Origin: an uncultured Atopobium sp.
GTDB taxonomy: Bacteria; Actinomycetota; Coriobacteriia; Coriobacteriales; Atopobiaceae
Reading direction: 5' to 3'
Length of the DNA stretch: 64,000 nucleotides
NCBI GenBank assembly: GCA_946997485.1
Contig: CAMPVF010000007.1
Location: 22,296-86,295 of the forward strand
Shown here: positions 16,238 to 25,062 of the stretch, piece after piece
Position numbering within the stretch: the stretch's first letter is position 1
Layout: each line of letters begins with the position of its first letter
Notes under the pieces: generated by a model
Databases searched by the model: none
Seen by the model: the letters and a program-made list of their open reading frames with translations, nothing else
Told to the model about the DNA's origin: nothing
Translations under genes and position numbers: made by a program

Positions 16238-17566
16238 CTATGAGAGTTGCGGCCAATACTCTTTATTAGCGACAATCATATCGTCAAGCACTGCTTTTGC
16301 ACGATTTGCCGATGGAGTTGTCAAATTCATGGTAAATGCTTGTAGCACCTTCATATATGACTTCTCGAAATAACCATCTACAAGTAACTGTTCAGCTGCA
16401 TTTTGACCTTCCATCATACCTTTATGGAAATTAGGAATAGGCTCACGCAAGGCAACTGGTTCTACGCCAACAGCGCTAATATACGCAGGCACTTCAACAA
16501 CAGCGTCTGGTCTAAAGTTAGGAATAGCTCCATTATTAGCAACAAGAACTATGAATCGCTTGCGTAAATTGTGCAAAATTGAAACAGCCATATCAACAAT
16601 GTAATTACCATGCTCGCCAAAATTAAACGTTAGAATTTCACCTTTGTCGTGATGGCGAATCTTGTATGCCATTTCCTGCGTGTGCTTAAGCCGGCCATCC
16701 ATGATCATATTTGCACGCGTATAATTTGGATCGGCATGACTCACCTTATCATCAGGGAATAAATAGTACTCAAGGTAATTGTTTGGTAGAGCATCGGGGA
16801 AAAACTCAAGTTGTTTTCTAAGGTTATCCCACGCTTCTTGCCACGTAGTATCACCTGCATTAAAGTCGGCTACCTGCATACCTTTTTCTTTTATCTTCTT
16901 GATAATTTCTGGCATAACATCGCAACCACGAGCATTATCATAGATTGAGCGATACCAACCAAAATGATTGAGCCCGTAATATGTTGGAGTCCAGTTTGAA
17001 CGATCGTAACCAAAGTTGTCACAAATGGTTTCCTCAATAGAAATAGTCATATCGCATGCACAAATCATACGGATATGAGGGTAAACGCGCCTGACACACT
17101 CCGAAACAATAGACTCCGGATTAGTGTAATTTAAAATCCATGCCGAAGGTGCGTATTTTTGAATAAAGCCAATAAGCTCAAGCATAGGTCCAATAGTGCG
17201 CAAACCATATGCAAATCCACCCATACCGCAGGTTTCTTGTCCAACACAACCATGTTTTAACGGAATTTTTTCATCTTTTTCGCGCATCGCAAAGCTGCCA
17301 ACACGTATTTGCGAAAAAACAAAGTCGCAGTTAGTAAATGCTTCTTTAGGATCGAGGGTTTGCGTTAACTTAATTTCACTACGCCCCTCCTGCTCAAGCA
17401 TATAATTGATAATAACGTACATGTCGTCGTTTTTTTGCTGGTCGACATCATATAAAACAAGTTCTGCTAAGGGGAAAAGTTTTTGTTGCGCAAGCATCGA
17501 CTTTACAATACCAGGGGTATACGTGCTACCGCCACCAGCTATAGTTACTTTAAGACTGTCTTTCAT
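16238..17566 (-). CDS. GH4 6-phospho-alpha-glucosidase (GlvA/AglB-like)
   Basis: Family GH4 enzymes use NAD+ and a divalent metal to cleave phosphorylated disaccharides brought in by the PTS. The 442-residue protein shows the nucleotide-binding GGGSTYTPG (10-18), the metal ligands Cys171 (ICACDM) and His201 (GLNHFGW), and the substrate loop LNYTNPES. These positions match 6-phospho-alpha-glucosidases such as GlvA. ATG 17566 has AAGGAG eight bases upstream; a GTG three codons earlier is too close to that site. It is the first gene of the minus-strand cluster and is transcribed divergently from the RpiR regulator. The alpha-glucoside preference is inferred from family resemblance. Confidence 0.92.
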   Translation of the reverse strand: MKDSLKVTIAGGGSTYTPGIVKSMLAQQKLFPLAELVLYDVDQQKNDDMYVIINYMLEQEGRSEIKLTQTLDPKEAFTNCDFVFSQIRVGSFAMREKDEKIPLKHGCVGQETCGMGGFAYGLRTIGPMLELIGFIQKYAPSAWILNYTNPESIVSECVRRVYPHIRMICACDMTISIEETICDNFGYDRSNWTPTYYGLNHFGWYRSIYDNARGCDVMPEIIKKIKEKGMQVADFNAGDTTWQEAWDNLRKQLEFFPDALPNNYLEYYLFPDDKVSHADPNYTRANMIMDGRLKHTQEMAYKIRHHDKGEILTFNFGEHGNYIVDMAVSILHNLRKRFIVLVANNGAIPNFRPDAVVEVPAYISAVGVEPVALREPIPNFHKGMMEGQNAAEQLLVDGYFEKSYMKVLQAFTMNLTTPSANRAKAVLDDMIVANKEYWPQLS

Positions 17567-17882
17567 ATGCCACACTCCTTCAAACTTGCATGATTAACAG
17601 CACCTATTCTCACAGTATGACTTTTGTATAAAAATTGCTATTGTAATCGGCAAGTAAGGTTACGCTTTATCGCTCTGATTGCTTTTTCATGTTGTAAAAT
17701 AGTTTTCACGATGCACCTCTACTTAAACGATGCTAAAACCACGTTCTAAGTGGCTTAACACAAGAGCAATGCAAAGAAGGGAAATGTTTGCAGCACATCG
17801 CACAATTCAAACCGCACAATTCCAGTACGTATGCCAATTATTACATGGCAATATCTGCACGCCTACTTCTTAAGGATTATCT
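17567..17882. other. Divergent regulatory region between GH4 and RpiR genes
   Basis: This 316-bp gene-free region holds the promoter for the GH4 gene and presumably the one for the regulator. AT-rich inverted motifs such as GCCAATTATTACATGGC around 17832-17848 are possible operator sites. No ORF is supported. Confidence 0.6.
17625..17653 (-). promoter_or_regulatory. Candidate promoter of the GH4 operon
   Basis: On the minus strand TTGCCG (17653-17648) and TATACA (17630-17625) are 17 bases apart and about 60 bases before the GH4 start codon. Confidence 0.45.
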
Positions 17883-18665
17883 ATGAGTATTGAAGAGAAA
17901 ATAAACCAATTGCGAGCACTTTCTCAAACTGAATACAATATTGCTCAATATATTGTTCTTAATAAACAAGCCGTCGCACAGATGTCATGTACACAACTTG
18001 CACAACGCACCTTTTCTTCGGCTGCAAGTATCACACGCCTATCAAAAAAGTTAAAATTTACAGGTTTTAACGAGTTACGTTTTGCACTCAAAGAAGAGCT
18101 TAAATCTACTGATAATTGCTCAAATCAAAGCTTAGATAAGCTTCATCAGGATATTACCAAGACAATCGAGTTGGTAAAAAATACTAACATTGCATCAGTA
18201 TGTAGAATCATCCAAACATGCAAGCGTGTTTTTATCTTTGGTAGTGATTGGGGCGAACGTAATGCGTGTACATTGTTTGTTCGCAATTTCATGTGTATTG
18301 GCATGTACATAATTTTTGTTCCATCCATCACCGAATTGAAATGGGTAGAAAAAACGCTTACGCAAGATGACTGCGTTATTATTGTTTCGTTTAGCGGAGA
18401 AGATGTAGAAATTGTACCATTGGCTAAAACAATTCAGCTTAAAACGAACAATCTGATTACCATTACACCACTATCGCAAAATCAATTAGCTGCAGTTACG
18501 CCACATAACGTGTACTACAGTTATTCCGATCTTAAAGTAATAACAAGTAACAACAATGACGATTACAATATGTTTACTACGCTTTATATTGTTCTCGACG
18601 CTATCTTTCGTTTTTATTTAGACAATTATTATCACGGGAACAATGCGACGCAACCAAATCAATAA
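17883..18665 (+). CDS. RpiR/MurR-family transcriptional regulator
   Basis: The 260-residue protein has an N-terminal HTH domain (about 1-75, with QLAQRTFSSAASITRLSKKL) and a C-terminal SIS sugar-isomerase-like domain (about 105-245, with RVFIFGSDWGERNA and CVIIVSFSGED). Such regulators sense phosphorylated sugars through the SIS domain and often repress adjacent sugar genes. It starts after AAGGATTATCT and is divergent from the GH4 gene, so it probably controls the alpha-glucoside cluster from the shared 316-bp region. The locus thus has two specific controls, this one and the LicT-like antiterminator. The effector is unknown. Confidence 0.9.
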   Translation: MSIEEKINQLRALSQTEYNIAQYIVLNKQAVAQMSCTQLAQRTFSSAASITRLSKKLKFTGFNELRFALKEELKSTDNCSNQSLDKLHQDITKTIELVKNTNIASVCRIIQTCKRVFIFGSDWGERNACTLFVRNFMCIGMYIIFVPSITELKWVEKTLTQDDCVIIVSFSGEDVEIVPLAKTIQLKTNNLITITPLSQNQLAAVTPHNVYYSYSDLKVITSNNNDDYNMFTTLYIVLDAIFRFYLDNYYHGNNATQPNQ

Positions 18666-18700
18666 CATCAAATAAAAGGTATGGTAATGGCAGAGCGGTC

Positions 18701-18724
18701 GCTGCCTCGCGAGTTTTGCAAAAC
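18701..18724. repeat. Dispersed palindromic 24-mer, copy 2
   Basis: Second exact copy of CCTCGCGAGTTTTGCAAAAC (18705-18724), 40 bases after the RpiR stop; see the copy at 10168-10191. Confidence 0.7.
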
Positions 18725-18758
18725 ACCACAGCACGCCCACACTGCGAGCGTGCAACAA

Positions 18759-18794
18759 AAAAAGCTGGTAGCGAACGTATCGCTACCAGCTTTT
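18759..18794. terminator. Bidirectional intrinsic terminator between rpiR and panE
   Basis: AAAGCTGGTAGCG and CGCTACCAGCTTT form a 13-bp perfect stem with a 7-base loop, flanked by A-runs on one side and TTTT on the other, between convergent genes. Confidence 0.9.
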
Positions 18795-18877
18795 GGGTAC
18801 TAACAACTACCAGCTTTCAGGCGCCCGCGCGCAAACCCGCGCAAAACGACGCCCCAACGCCTACTTGCACAAGCACA

Positions 18878-19804
18878 CTACTTGGTAATCTTAAGAATGT
18901 GCTCTTTTGCGTGAATGAGGTCGGTAATCATCTGGCAGTACGGAGTATCAATACCGAGCTTCTTACCCCTGCGTGCAACAGCACCGTTAATAAAGTCAAT
19001 CTCAGTTAAGCGGTGATTTTGTACAAGGTCCTGATGCATTGACGGATAGTGAGGAGCTGCAATCTCAGACACGTGCATTACATAATCAACAATTTCTTTT
19101 TCGTTAAGCTTAATGCCCGATGCAATACCAACTTCGCAGAACTCGTGAATAATGCAGCGTACCGTGTGGAGCGCGTCTTCGGTAGCAAAGAACTCACCAA
19201 TAGTGCAGTCGCACAATGCGCAGGTAGAGTTCATAGTACCGTTTACACATGCTTTACGCCAAATTGAAGGCAGAACGTCCTCGTCGTAAATAACGTTAAG
19301 GCCGGCTTTGTTCATAACGTCGACAATCTCGCGCGACGACTCAGCGCCGTTTTTGTCAAAGCTCTGCAGGTTAATGGTGCCTTTACCTTGCAAAATAGCA
19401 ACGCCGGGGCCCTTCAAGCCTGCAGTCCAAACGGTAACACCCATAAGGATGTTTTCTTCTTTGATGTATTTGCGAATGGTGTCTTCGTGACCCAAGCCAT
19501 TAAGCAGGCACAATACCTTTGTGTGTGCGCCAATAATTTGCTTGATGTCCTCAAGCATGCTAGGCAGCTGCATAGCTTTGGTGAACAAAATAATAAAGTC
19601 GGCAACGTCTTTTGCTTGCGTTGGCTTCATGATAGTCATAGGTACGTTGTCGGGTTCGTCACCAACAATGGTAAGACCATTTTTTTGAATGGCAGCAATG
19701 TGGTCTTCCCAGTTATCGAGCAAAACAACATCTTCGCCACTCTTTTGAAGCTGGTAACCAAAACGGCAACCCATAGCACCTGAGCCAGCAATATAAATAC
19801 GCAT
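18878..19804 (-). CDS. panE: 2-dehydropantoate 2-reductase-family protein
   Basis: The 308-residue protein has an N-terminal NAD(P) Rossmann domain beginning MRIYIAGSGAMGCRFG and a C-terminal helical ApbA domain with the family Lys in SIWRKACVNGTMNSTCAL. Classical PanE reduces ketopantoate for pantothenate synthesis, but many members act on other 2-oxo acids. No other pantothenate gene is present; its neighbour upstream on the same strand is a PTS EIIC, separated by a terminator-like hairpin, so the true substrate is open. ATG 19804 is preceded by GAAAGG; five more in-frame codons upstream lack a ribosome site. Confidence 0.85.
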   Translation of the reverse strand: MRIYIAGSGAMGCRFGYQLQKSGEDVVLLDNWEDHIAAIQKNGLTIVGDEPDNVPMTIMKPTQAKDVADFIILFTKAMQLPSMLEDIKQIIGAHTKVLCLLNGLGHEDTIRKYIKEENILMGVTVWTAGLKGPGVAILQGKGTINLQSFDKNGAESSREIVDVMNKAGLNVIYDEDVLPSIWRKACVNGTMNSTCALCDCTIGEFFATEDALHTVRCIIHEFCEVGIASGIKLNEKEIVDYVMHVSEIAAPHYPSMHQDLVQNHRLTEIDFINGAVARRGKKLGIDTPYCQMITDLIHAKEHILKITK

Positions 19805-19908
19805 AGCAACACCTTTCATAAAATTTATACCCTAGTGAATGAGACACACTCGTCTCAAACCGCACGCAAAACCGTACGCAAAACCCCACGTTAAAGCGCA
19901 ACAAAACA

Positions 19909-19944
19909 AAGCTTGCAAATTGTGGTTATACAAATTGCAAGCTT
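19909..19944 (-). terminator. Hairpin terminator after the EIIC gene
   Basis: AAGCTTGCAAAT and its inverted partner AATTGCAAGCTT surround a ~12-base loop; on the minus strand a U-rich run (TTTGTTTTG) follows. It lies 13 bases after the EIIC stop. Confidence 0.65.
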
Positions 19945-19956
19945 ATCGTGTGTGCA

Positions 19957-21045
19957 TTAACCCTTAAATGTAAAGAGGTCTTTTTTGTAAACGTGCAGTA
20001 CGTCGCACAAAACTTTGTTAACAATAAAGCCAACAGCAAACGGAACAACAACCCAACCAATAAGAATTTGGATAATGTTTACGTTACCAACGTTTAACGC
20101 CGCAAGCGGGCTTACAAAACCAACTAAACCAAAACCAGACGAAGCTGGAGTTCCGCCCATTTCCCACAGAGGAATGGTGAGCGAAGAAATAGCAGCGGTA
20201 AGGGCTGCAGGAAGAGCCATAACAGGATTAGTCATAAAGTTTGGCATCATCATTTTCATAGCACCAAGTGCAACGGCAATAGGTACGCCGGGTTTGTTAA
20301 CACGCGCGCACGCCCATACGAGCATAGCAGCACACGACGCAACACCCATACCAGCTGCTGCAGAAGCCATACCAGTAAGACCAATAGCAATACCAATAGC
20401 AACGGTAGAAAGCGGGCTAATAATAATGATGGCAAACGACGCTGCAATAAGAATGCACATCAGCCACGGCTGCAACGTAGTAAAGGTGTTAATAATTTGG
20501 CCGATGAAGTTGGTGATTTGCGATACAAAAGGAAGGATTTTCCAACCAACGTACCCCATACCAGCACCAGCAATAATTGGGAGCAAAACAATGGTAAGCG
20601 AGCCAAGCTTATTACCAATTGCCTGAACAACTAACACGGTAAGCGCGGCACAAATCATAACGTTGATGATGTCGCCGATACCAAAAATTTGGAAGAGCGG
20701 AGCTGTTTTTTCGCCCACAGTAGCTGCAGGAACAAAACGCCACGCACCCGAACCAATAAACACGGCACCAGAAACTGTTGCCATTTGGATGGGGTTAAAC
20801 TTAAACTGATGCGCAATAAGAAAACCAGCCATAGCCGGTGTTAGGAACTGAAACGCAACAATTACGTGGAGGAACTCCATCAATGGAGCGCAATCGGGGA
20901 ACGGTTTTAGGAACGTTGCCAAGATTGCGTTCGGGATAAGGGCGACAACGATAGCAATAGTTGTACCGTTGAGGATATTAAGAACAAACTGCCCGGCGTT
21001 TTTCTTACGCGCGTCGCTTTCGCCGGCACTTTTTACGTCAGCCAT
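19957..21045 (-). CDS. PTS EIIC-like membrane permease (EIIC domain 2, PfoR-type)
   Basis: The 362-residue protein is almost wholly hydrophobic with about nine or ten membrane segments, a charged N-terminus (MADVKSAGESDARKK) and the motif-rich loops GSGAWRFVPAA and PLWEMGGTPASSGFG typical of the EIIC_2/PfoR family. Members transport or sense an unidentified sugar; no EIIA or EIIB domain is attached or adjacent, so coupling to the PTS is not evident. ATG 21045 follows AAAGGATGC. The reductase downstream may act in the same pathway. Family assignment is firm, substrate unknown. Confidence 0.85.
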   Translation of the reverse strand: MADVKSAGESDARKKNAGQFVLNILNGTTIAIVVALIPNAILATFLKPFPDCAPLMEFLHVIVAFQFLTPAMAGFLIAHQFKFNPIQMATVSGAVFIGSGAWRFVPAATVGEKTAPLFQIFGIGDIINVMICAALTVLVVQAIGNKLGSLTIVLLPIIAGAGMGYVGWKILPFVSQITNFIGQIINTFTTLQPWLMCILIAASFAIIIISPLSTVAIGIAIGLTGMASAAAGMGVASCAAMLVWACARVNKPGVPIAVALGAMKMMMPNFMTNPVMALPAALTAAISSLTIPLWEMGGTPASSGFGLVGFVSPLAALNVGNVNIIQILIGWVVVPFAVGFIVNKVLCDVLHVYKKDLFTFKG

Positions 21046-21371
21046 GTGTGAGCATCCTTTCTATCGTTCGAATGGCTCCACGCACGCAATCGAACCGTTG
21101 GTGCACGATTGTGAGCGTGATATAGCGCCATGGTACTCGATATAACATAGCGACAAAAGTATACGCCTTGCCCACTCAAAAAGAAAGCAATTATTAAACC
21201 TATGTTAACTTTTGAATAGAGGTACTGGTATGCATAATAGACGCACTGGTATGCACAACAACCACGCGGGGTGCGCATGCACTCAAGAGCACACGCGCAC
21301 GTAAACGCTCCACAAAGTGAGCACATACGCACCATCCACGGGTCCGCGCACTAACCAGTACGCTTACACAT
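21046..21371. other. 326-bp gene-free region between EIIC and pepV
   Basis: No ORF is supported. It contains the EIIC leader and a direct repeat: ACTGGTATGCA at 21224-21234 and 21245-21255, a 21-base period. Confidence 0.6.
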
Positions 21372-22784
21372 TTACAAATCCAGCGCCATAATACGCACAA
21401 GCGAAACGATGTAAATCTCAAGTGCACGCTTAAATTGTTCAACAGAAAAGCCTTCATTAGCTGCGTGTTCGCCACCCAACCACGACGGCATGGGGAACGC
21501 AGGATCGTTAGGGCCAAACGCGCCAGCCGCCTTAAAATGACGCGCATACGTGCCGCCGCCAATAGTAAAGGGCTTTGCCTCACGGCCAGTATACTCGTTA
21601 TAGGTTGCTACCAGCGTTTTTATGCACTCGTTGTTGGGGTCGGTTAAGAACGGCACGAGCACCAAATCAACGTCCACCGTGCAGCCATACTTCGCGGCAA
21701 GGGTAGATACCTGCTCATAGAGCCACGCATCGGTAACCGACGACGGGTAGCGCGCGTCAATCGTTTGCCTAAACGCCTTGCCTTCGGTAAACACGCGGCC
21801 ACCAATGCAGGTAAGCGGGTCAAAAATTTCATCGGTTGCAGCAATCGTAAGCGTTGAACCATCGGTTGAGCCAAATACGCACTGCTCAAAGGCCAAAAAT
21901 TGTTTTTCGGCTGGCGTGCCAATGTTATTATCAACCAAATAATCAACCACAAGGCCAATAGCATTAATGCCCGACTGCGGCGTTGACGCGTGCGCACTTA
22001 CACCGTGCCCAATAACCTTTACCAGGCCGCCTCCTGCATCCTCAATATCAATGCGATCTCGTGGCTTAAGCGTGGAAATATCGGCCTTAACCAGCGCATA
22101 TGCGTCCGATGCCACAGCGTTATCTGCCTGGCCACCGCACAGTTCAACAATAGTATCTGCAATATCAGCCGTGCGAATAGATGCCGAAAAACCGCCCTTT
22201 TCGCCGCATACCAGCGGAAACGACGAATCGGGTGTAAAGCAAAACTCGGGCTGCTCAAAGTTTTTAACGTACCATTCCACATCTGCCATGTCAGTTTCTT
22301 CGTTATTACCAATAATGCAGCGCAAGGTGTAGGGATACTTCTTCCCCGTGGCTTCTACCTGCTCTTTTAGGAATTTTGCTGCATACATTTCAAGCACAAA
22401 CGGCCCTTTGTCGTCGAGCACGCCACGGCCAATAAGATAGCCGTCTTTATGCGTAACAGCAAACGGCTCATATTCCCAGCCAGAGCCTTCGGCAACAACG
22501 TCGGTGTGACCAATAACAGCAATTTGCTTGTCTTGCTCGCCCGCTAAATCGGCGTATGCAATGCGACCGTCGCAATTGTGCACGTCAAGCCCTATGCGCT
22601 TTGCAAGATTCATACCCGCTTCAAGCGCCTTAAACGGTCCAGGGCCATACGGCATACCAGGCTGCGCATGCTCAAGGTCCTCAACGGAGCGAATTTTTAC
22701 CATTGTTGTAATGTCTTCAACAATGGCGTCCCAATTTGCTTCAACAAACTCGTGAGCGGTTTCTTTAAGCTGCTTATCTGTCAT
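21372..22784 (-). CDS. pepV: M20-family dipeptidase (PepV-like)
   Basis: This 470-residue zinc peptidase should cleave dipeptides in the cytosol. Zinc and catalytic motifs are visible: IAVIGHTDVVAEG, RGVLDDKGP with the metal-bridging Asp, and the Glu pair in GNNEETDMADVEWY. A lid domain is inserted at about 200-360, and the C-terminal GGGTYARHF and GGEHAANEGF match PepV. ATG 22784 has GAAAGG seven bases upstream. It is monocistronic by appearance, with gaps of more than 300 bases on both sides apart from a possible small ORF upstream at 22879. Confidence 0.9.
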   Translation of the reverse strand: MTDKQLKETAHEFVEANWDAIVEDITTMVKIRSVEDLEHAQPGMPYGPGPFKALEAGMNLAKRIGLDVHNCDGRIAYADLAGEQDKQIAVIGHTDVVAEGSGWEYEPFAVTHKDGYLIGRGVLDDKGPFVLEMYAAKFLKEQVEATGKKYPYTLRCIIGNNEETDMADVEWYVKNFEQPEFCFTPDSSFPLVCGEKGGFSASIRTADIADTIVELCGGQADNAVASDAYALVKADISTLKPRDRIDIEDAGGGLVKVIGHGVSAHASTPQSGINAIGLVVDYLVDNNIGTPAEKQFLAFEQCVFGSTDGSTLTIAATDEIFDPLTCIGGRVFTEGKAFRQTIDARYPSSVTDAWLYEQVSTLAAKYGCTVDVDLVLVPFLTDPNNECIKTLVATYNEYTGREAKPFTIGGGTYARHFKAAGAFGPNDPAFPMPSWLGGEHAANEGFSVEQFKRALEIYIVSLVRIMALDL

Positions 22785-22878
22785 AGAGCGTCCTTTCAAC
22801 GTACAACATGTACCTGCGTACCTATACCATAGCCTGTGGAAGGGCTTTTAACAAACGACACGGCCGAAACACCTGCGA

Positions 22879-22998
22879 TCACTGCCGCTTGCGGCGCTGT
22901 GCATACCGCTTATCGGTAACGTACACAAGCTTTCCATGGAGTGTGGTGGTGCAGGCGGGGCAGTCGGTTTGCGGGCAGCGGACTGCTCGTGCGGACAC
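22879..22998 (-). CDS. Possible tiny zinc-ribbon-like protein or gene remnant
   Basis: A minus-strand frame, open from a TGA near 23056, encodes a peptide with CPQTDCPAC followed by TTTLHGKLVYVTDKRY and a basic end. This looks like half of a zinc ribbon rather than random sequence. The only in-frame starts are GTG 22998 (39 residues) and TTG 23040, neither with a good ribosome site, so it could equally be the decayed end of a longer gene. It lies 95 bases before pepV on the same strand. Confidence 0.25.
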   Translation of the reverse strand: MSARAVRCPQTDCPACTTTLHGKLVYVTDKRYAQRRKRQ

Positions 22999-23090
22999 AG
23001 AGCATGCGACTGCACCTACGGGCGAAACAAACGCACACAATCGGGCTGGAACTCACACCCTCTGCCCAATAATTGCTACTTCGTTACAAT

Positions 23091-23118
23091 TTGTCGTTGT
23101 ATTTGTAAATCGTATATC
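23091..23118 (+). promoter_or_regulatory. Weak promoter candidate for purH
   Basis: TTGTCG (23091-23096) and TATATC (23113-23118) are 16 bases apart, about 190 bases before the purH start. Confidence 0.3.
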
Positions 23119-23313
23119 AGCACGTTAAGGCTTTCTTACAATAGAGGTGCGGGGGTTGCGATACACCCGCACGGCGTGGTATGCGGCGTGGTATGCGGCG
23201 CGAAAGGCGCACGTCCGCAGCACGTATGCAGCACGTATGCAGCTACACGGCACGCAAGCAGCACGCACGCAGGCACACCGTCTTATGTCAAACGCACACA
23301 AGAAAGGGTTACC

Positions 23314-24975
23314 ATGGCAAACGCAGCAATTAAGCGCGCTTTACTTTCGGTTACAAACAAGGATGGTATTTGCGAATTTGCTACTCGCCTCGTCCACGAT
23401 TTTGGTGTTGAAATTTTAAGTACGGGCGGCACGGCACGCGTGTTAGAAGCCGCCGGCATTACCGTTACGCACGTTGAGGACTACACTGCCTCGCCCGAAA
23501 TGATGGGCGGACGTGTTAAAACGCTGCACCCGCGCATTCATGGCGGCCTGTTATGCAGGCGCGATAATGAGCGCGACTTGCAGGATGCACGCGAAAACAA
23601 CATTCCGATGATCGACCTTGTATGCGTTAATCTCTACGCATTTGAAAAAACAATAGAAACGCCTGGTTGCAGCCTTGAAGATGCAGTTGAGCACATCGAC
23701 ATTGGTGGTCCTTCGATGCTGCGCAGTGCTGCAAAAAACTTTGCGGCAGTAACCACGGTGTGCGACCCTGCCGACTACGAGCGCGTTCTTGCAGAAATGC
23801 ACGCACACGCAGGACACACAACGATCGCGCTTAGAAGTGAGCTTGCGCGCAAAGTATTTGCAACAACGGCGCACTACGACACAGCAATAACGGCATATTT
23901 AACGAGCACGGCAAACAAGCAGGCGGCAAACAGCCAGACGGCACCTACAACAAACAGCGCGGATGTACGTGCCACGCCAAACGAAGCGCCATTCTCTCAA
24001 CCATTTCCTGAGCAGTTTACGTGCACATATACCAAGCAAATGGATTTGCGCTATGGAGAAAACCCCCATCAGCGCGCGGCGTTTTATGGAGAGGCTGCGG
24101 CAAACGCGCACAGTGTTGCCAAGGCAACGCAGCTACAGGGCAAAGAGCTGTCGTACAACAACTTGCTTGACACCGATGCCGCATGGAGCGCAGTGTGTGA
24201 GTTTACTGCGCCTGCTGTTGTTATCTTAAAACACCAAAACCCGTGCGGCTCTGCTGTAGCGTCTACGGTAACAGAGGCGTACAAGCGCGCCTTTGCCTGC
24301 GATCCAAAAAGCGCGTTTGGCGGCATTATTGCAGCTAATCGCGAAATTGACTTAGATTTTGTAACAGAATTTGCCGACGTTAATAAACAATTTGTCGAAG
24401 TTATTATCGCCCCGTCATTTAGCAGCGCCGCGCTCGAACGTCTTTCAAAGCGTAAAAATTTGCGCGTACTTGCAACAGGTGGGCTCGACCATGAAGAAGC
24501 GCTTGAGCTTAAGAGTATTGGTGGCGGGCTGCTAGTGCAAACGCGCGACAGCGTAAGCGAAGCGCCGGAAGACTTTACCTGCGTAACTACAAAAAAACCA
24601 ACCACGTCGCAAATGCAAGATTTGCTCTTTGCGTGGAAGGTGTGCAAAACGGTAAAATCAAACGCCATTTTAATTGCAAAAAATAATGCAGGTATTGGGC
24701 TTGGGTGCGGACAGCCAAACCGCGTTGATAGCGCGATTATGGCGTGCGAACGTGCGGCTGAAGCGGCGGAGCGAATGAGCATTGCAGCCAACGATTTTGC
24801 CTGCGCATCTGATGCGTTTTTCCCGTTTAGAGACGATGTTGATGAGCTTGCAAAACGTGGCGTGAGCTGCATTATTCAGCCTGGCGGATCGATACGCGAT
24901 GAAGAGTGCATTGCCGCAGCAAACGAGCATGGTATCGCGATGATTTTTACGGGATATAGGCACTTTAGGCACTAA
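23314..24975 (+). CDS. purH: Bifunctional AICAR transformylase / IMP cyclohydrolase
   Basis: PurH performs the last two steps of IMP synthesis. The 553-residue protein has the MGS-like cyclohydrolase domain first (about 1-130, with KTLHPRIHGGLL) and the AICAR transformylase domain after it (with LKHQNPCGSAVA and the C-terminal PGGSIRDEECIAAANEHG). ATG 23314 is chosen for AGAAAGG upstream; the open frame back to 22936 is low-complexity and has no ribosome site. A Gln/Ala/Thr-rich insert of about 40 residues (near 194-231) lengthens the linker between domains compared with the usual ~510-530 residues. No other purine gene is adjacent. Confidence 0.96.
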   Translation: MANAAIKRALLSVTNKDGICEFATRLVHDFGVEILSTGGTARVLEAAGITVTHVEDYTASPEMMGGRVKTLHPRIHGGLLCRRDNERDLQDARENNIPMIDLVCVNLYAFEKTIETPGCSLEDAVEHIDIGGPSMLRSAAKNFAAVTTVCDPADYERVLAEMHAHAGHTTIALRSELARKVFATTAHYDTAITAYLTSTANKQAANSQTAPTTNSADVRATPNEAPFSQPFPEQFTCTYTKQMDLRYGENPHQRAAFYGEAAANAHSVAKATQLQGKELSYNNLLDTDAAWSAVCEFTAPAVVILKHQNPCGSAVASTVTEAYKRAFACDPKSAFGGIIAANREIDLDFVTEFADVNKQFVEVIIAPSFSSAALERLSKRKNLRVLATGGLDHEEALELKSIGGGLLVQTRDSVSEAPEDFTCVTTKKPTTSQMQDLLFAWKVCKTVKSNAILIAKNNAGIGLGCGQPNRVDSAIMACERAAEAAERMSIAANDFACASDAFFPFRDDVDELAKRGVSCIIQPGGSIRDEECIAAANEHGIAMIFTGYRHFRH

Positions 24976-25062
24976 CACGCGCTACTTGTTTGAAGCTTGT
25001 TTGTAGCTTGTTTATAGCTTGCAAGGGCATACTGCAGCGTGCGCATACACACAACGCAGGTA

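Larger units (their letters stand above)
22785..23313. other. 529-bp region between pepV and purH
   Basis: It holds the doubtful small ORF at 22879, a candidate purH promoter, and two perfect short tandem duplications: GGCGTGGTATGC twice at 23173-23196 and CACGTATGCAG twice at 23221-23242. Nothing else is recognised. Confidence 0.5.

Noticed and set aside
22936..23313. N-terminal extension of purH in the same frame
   Set aside because: Low-complexity, covers tandem repeats and a possible promoter, no ribosome site; ATG 23314 with AGAAAGG matches the family start.
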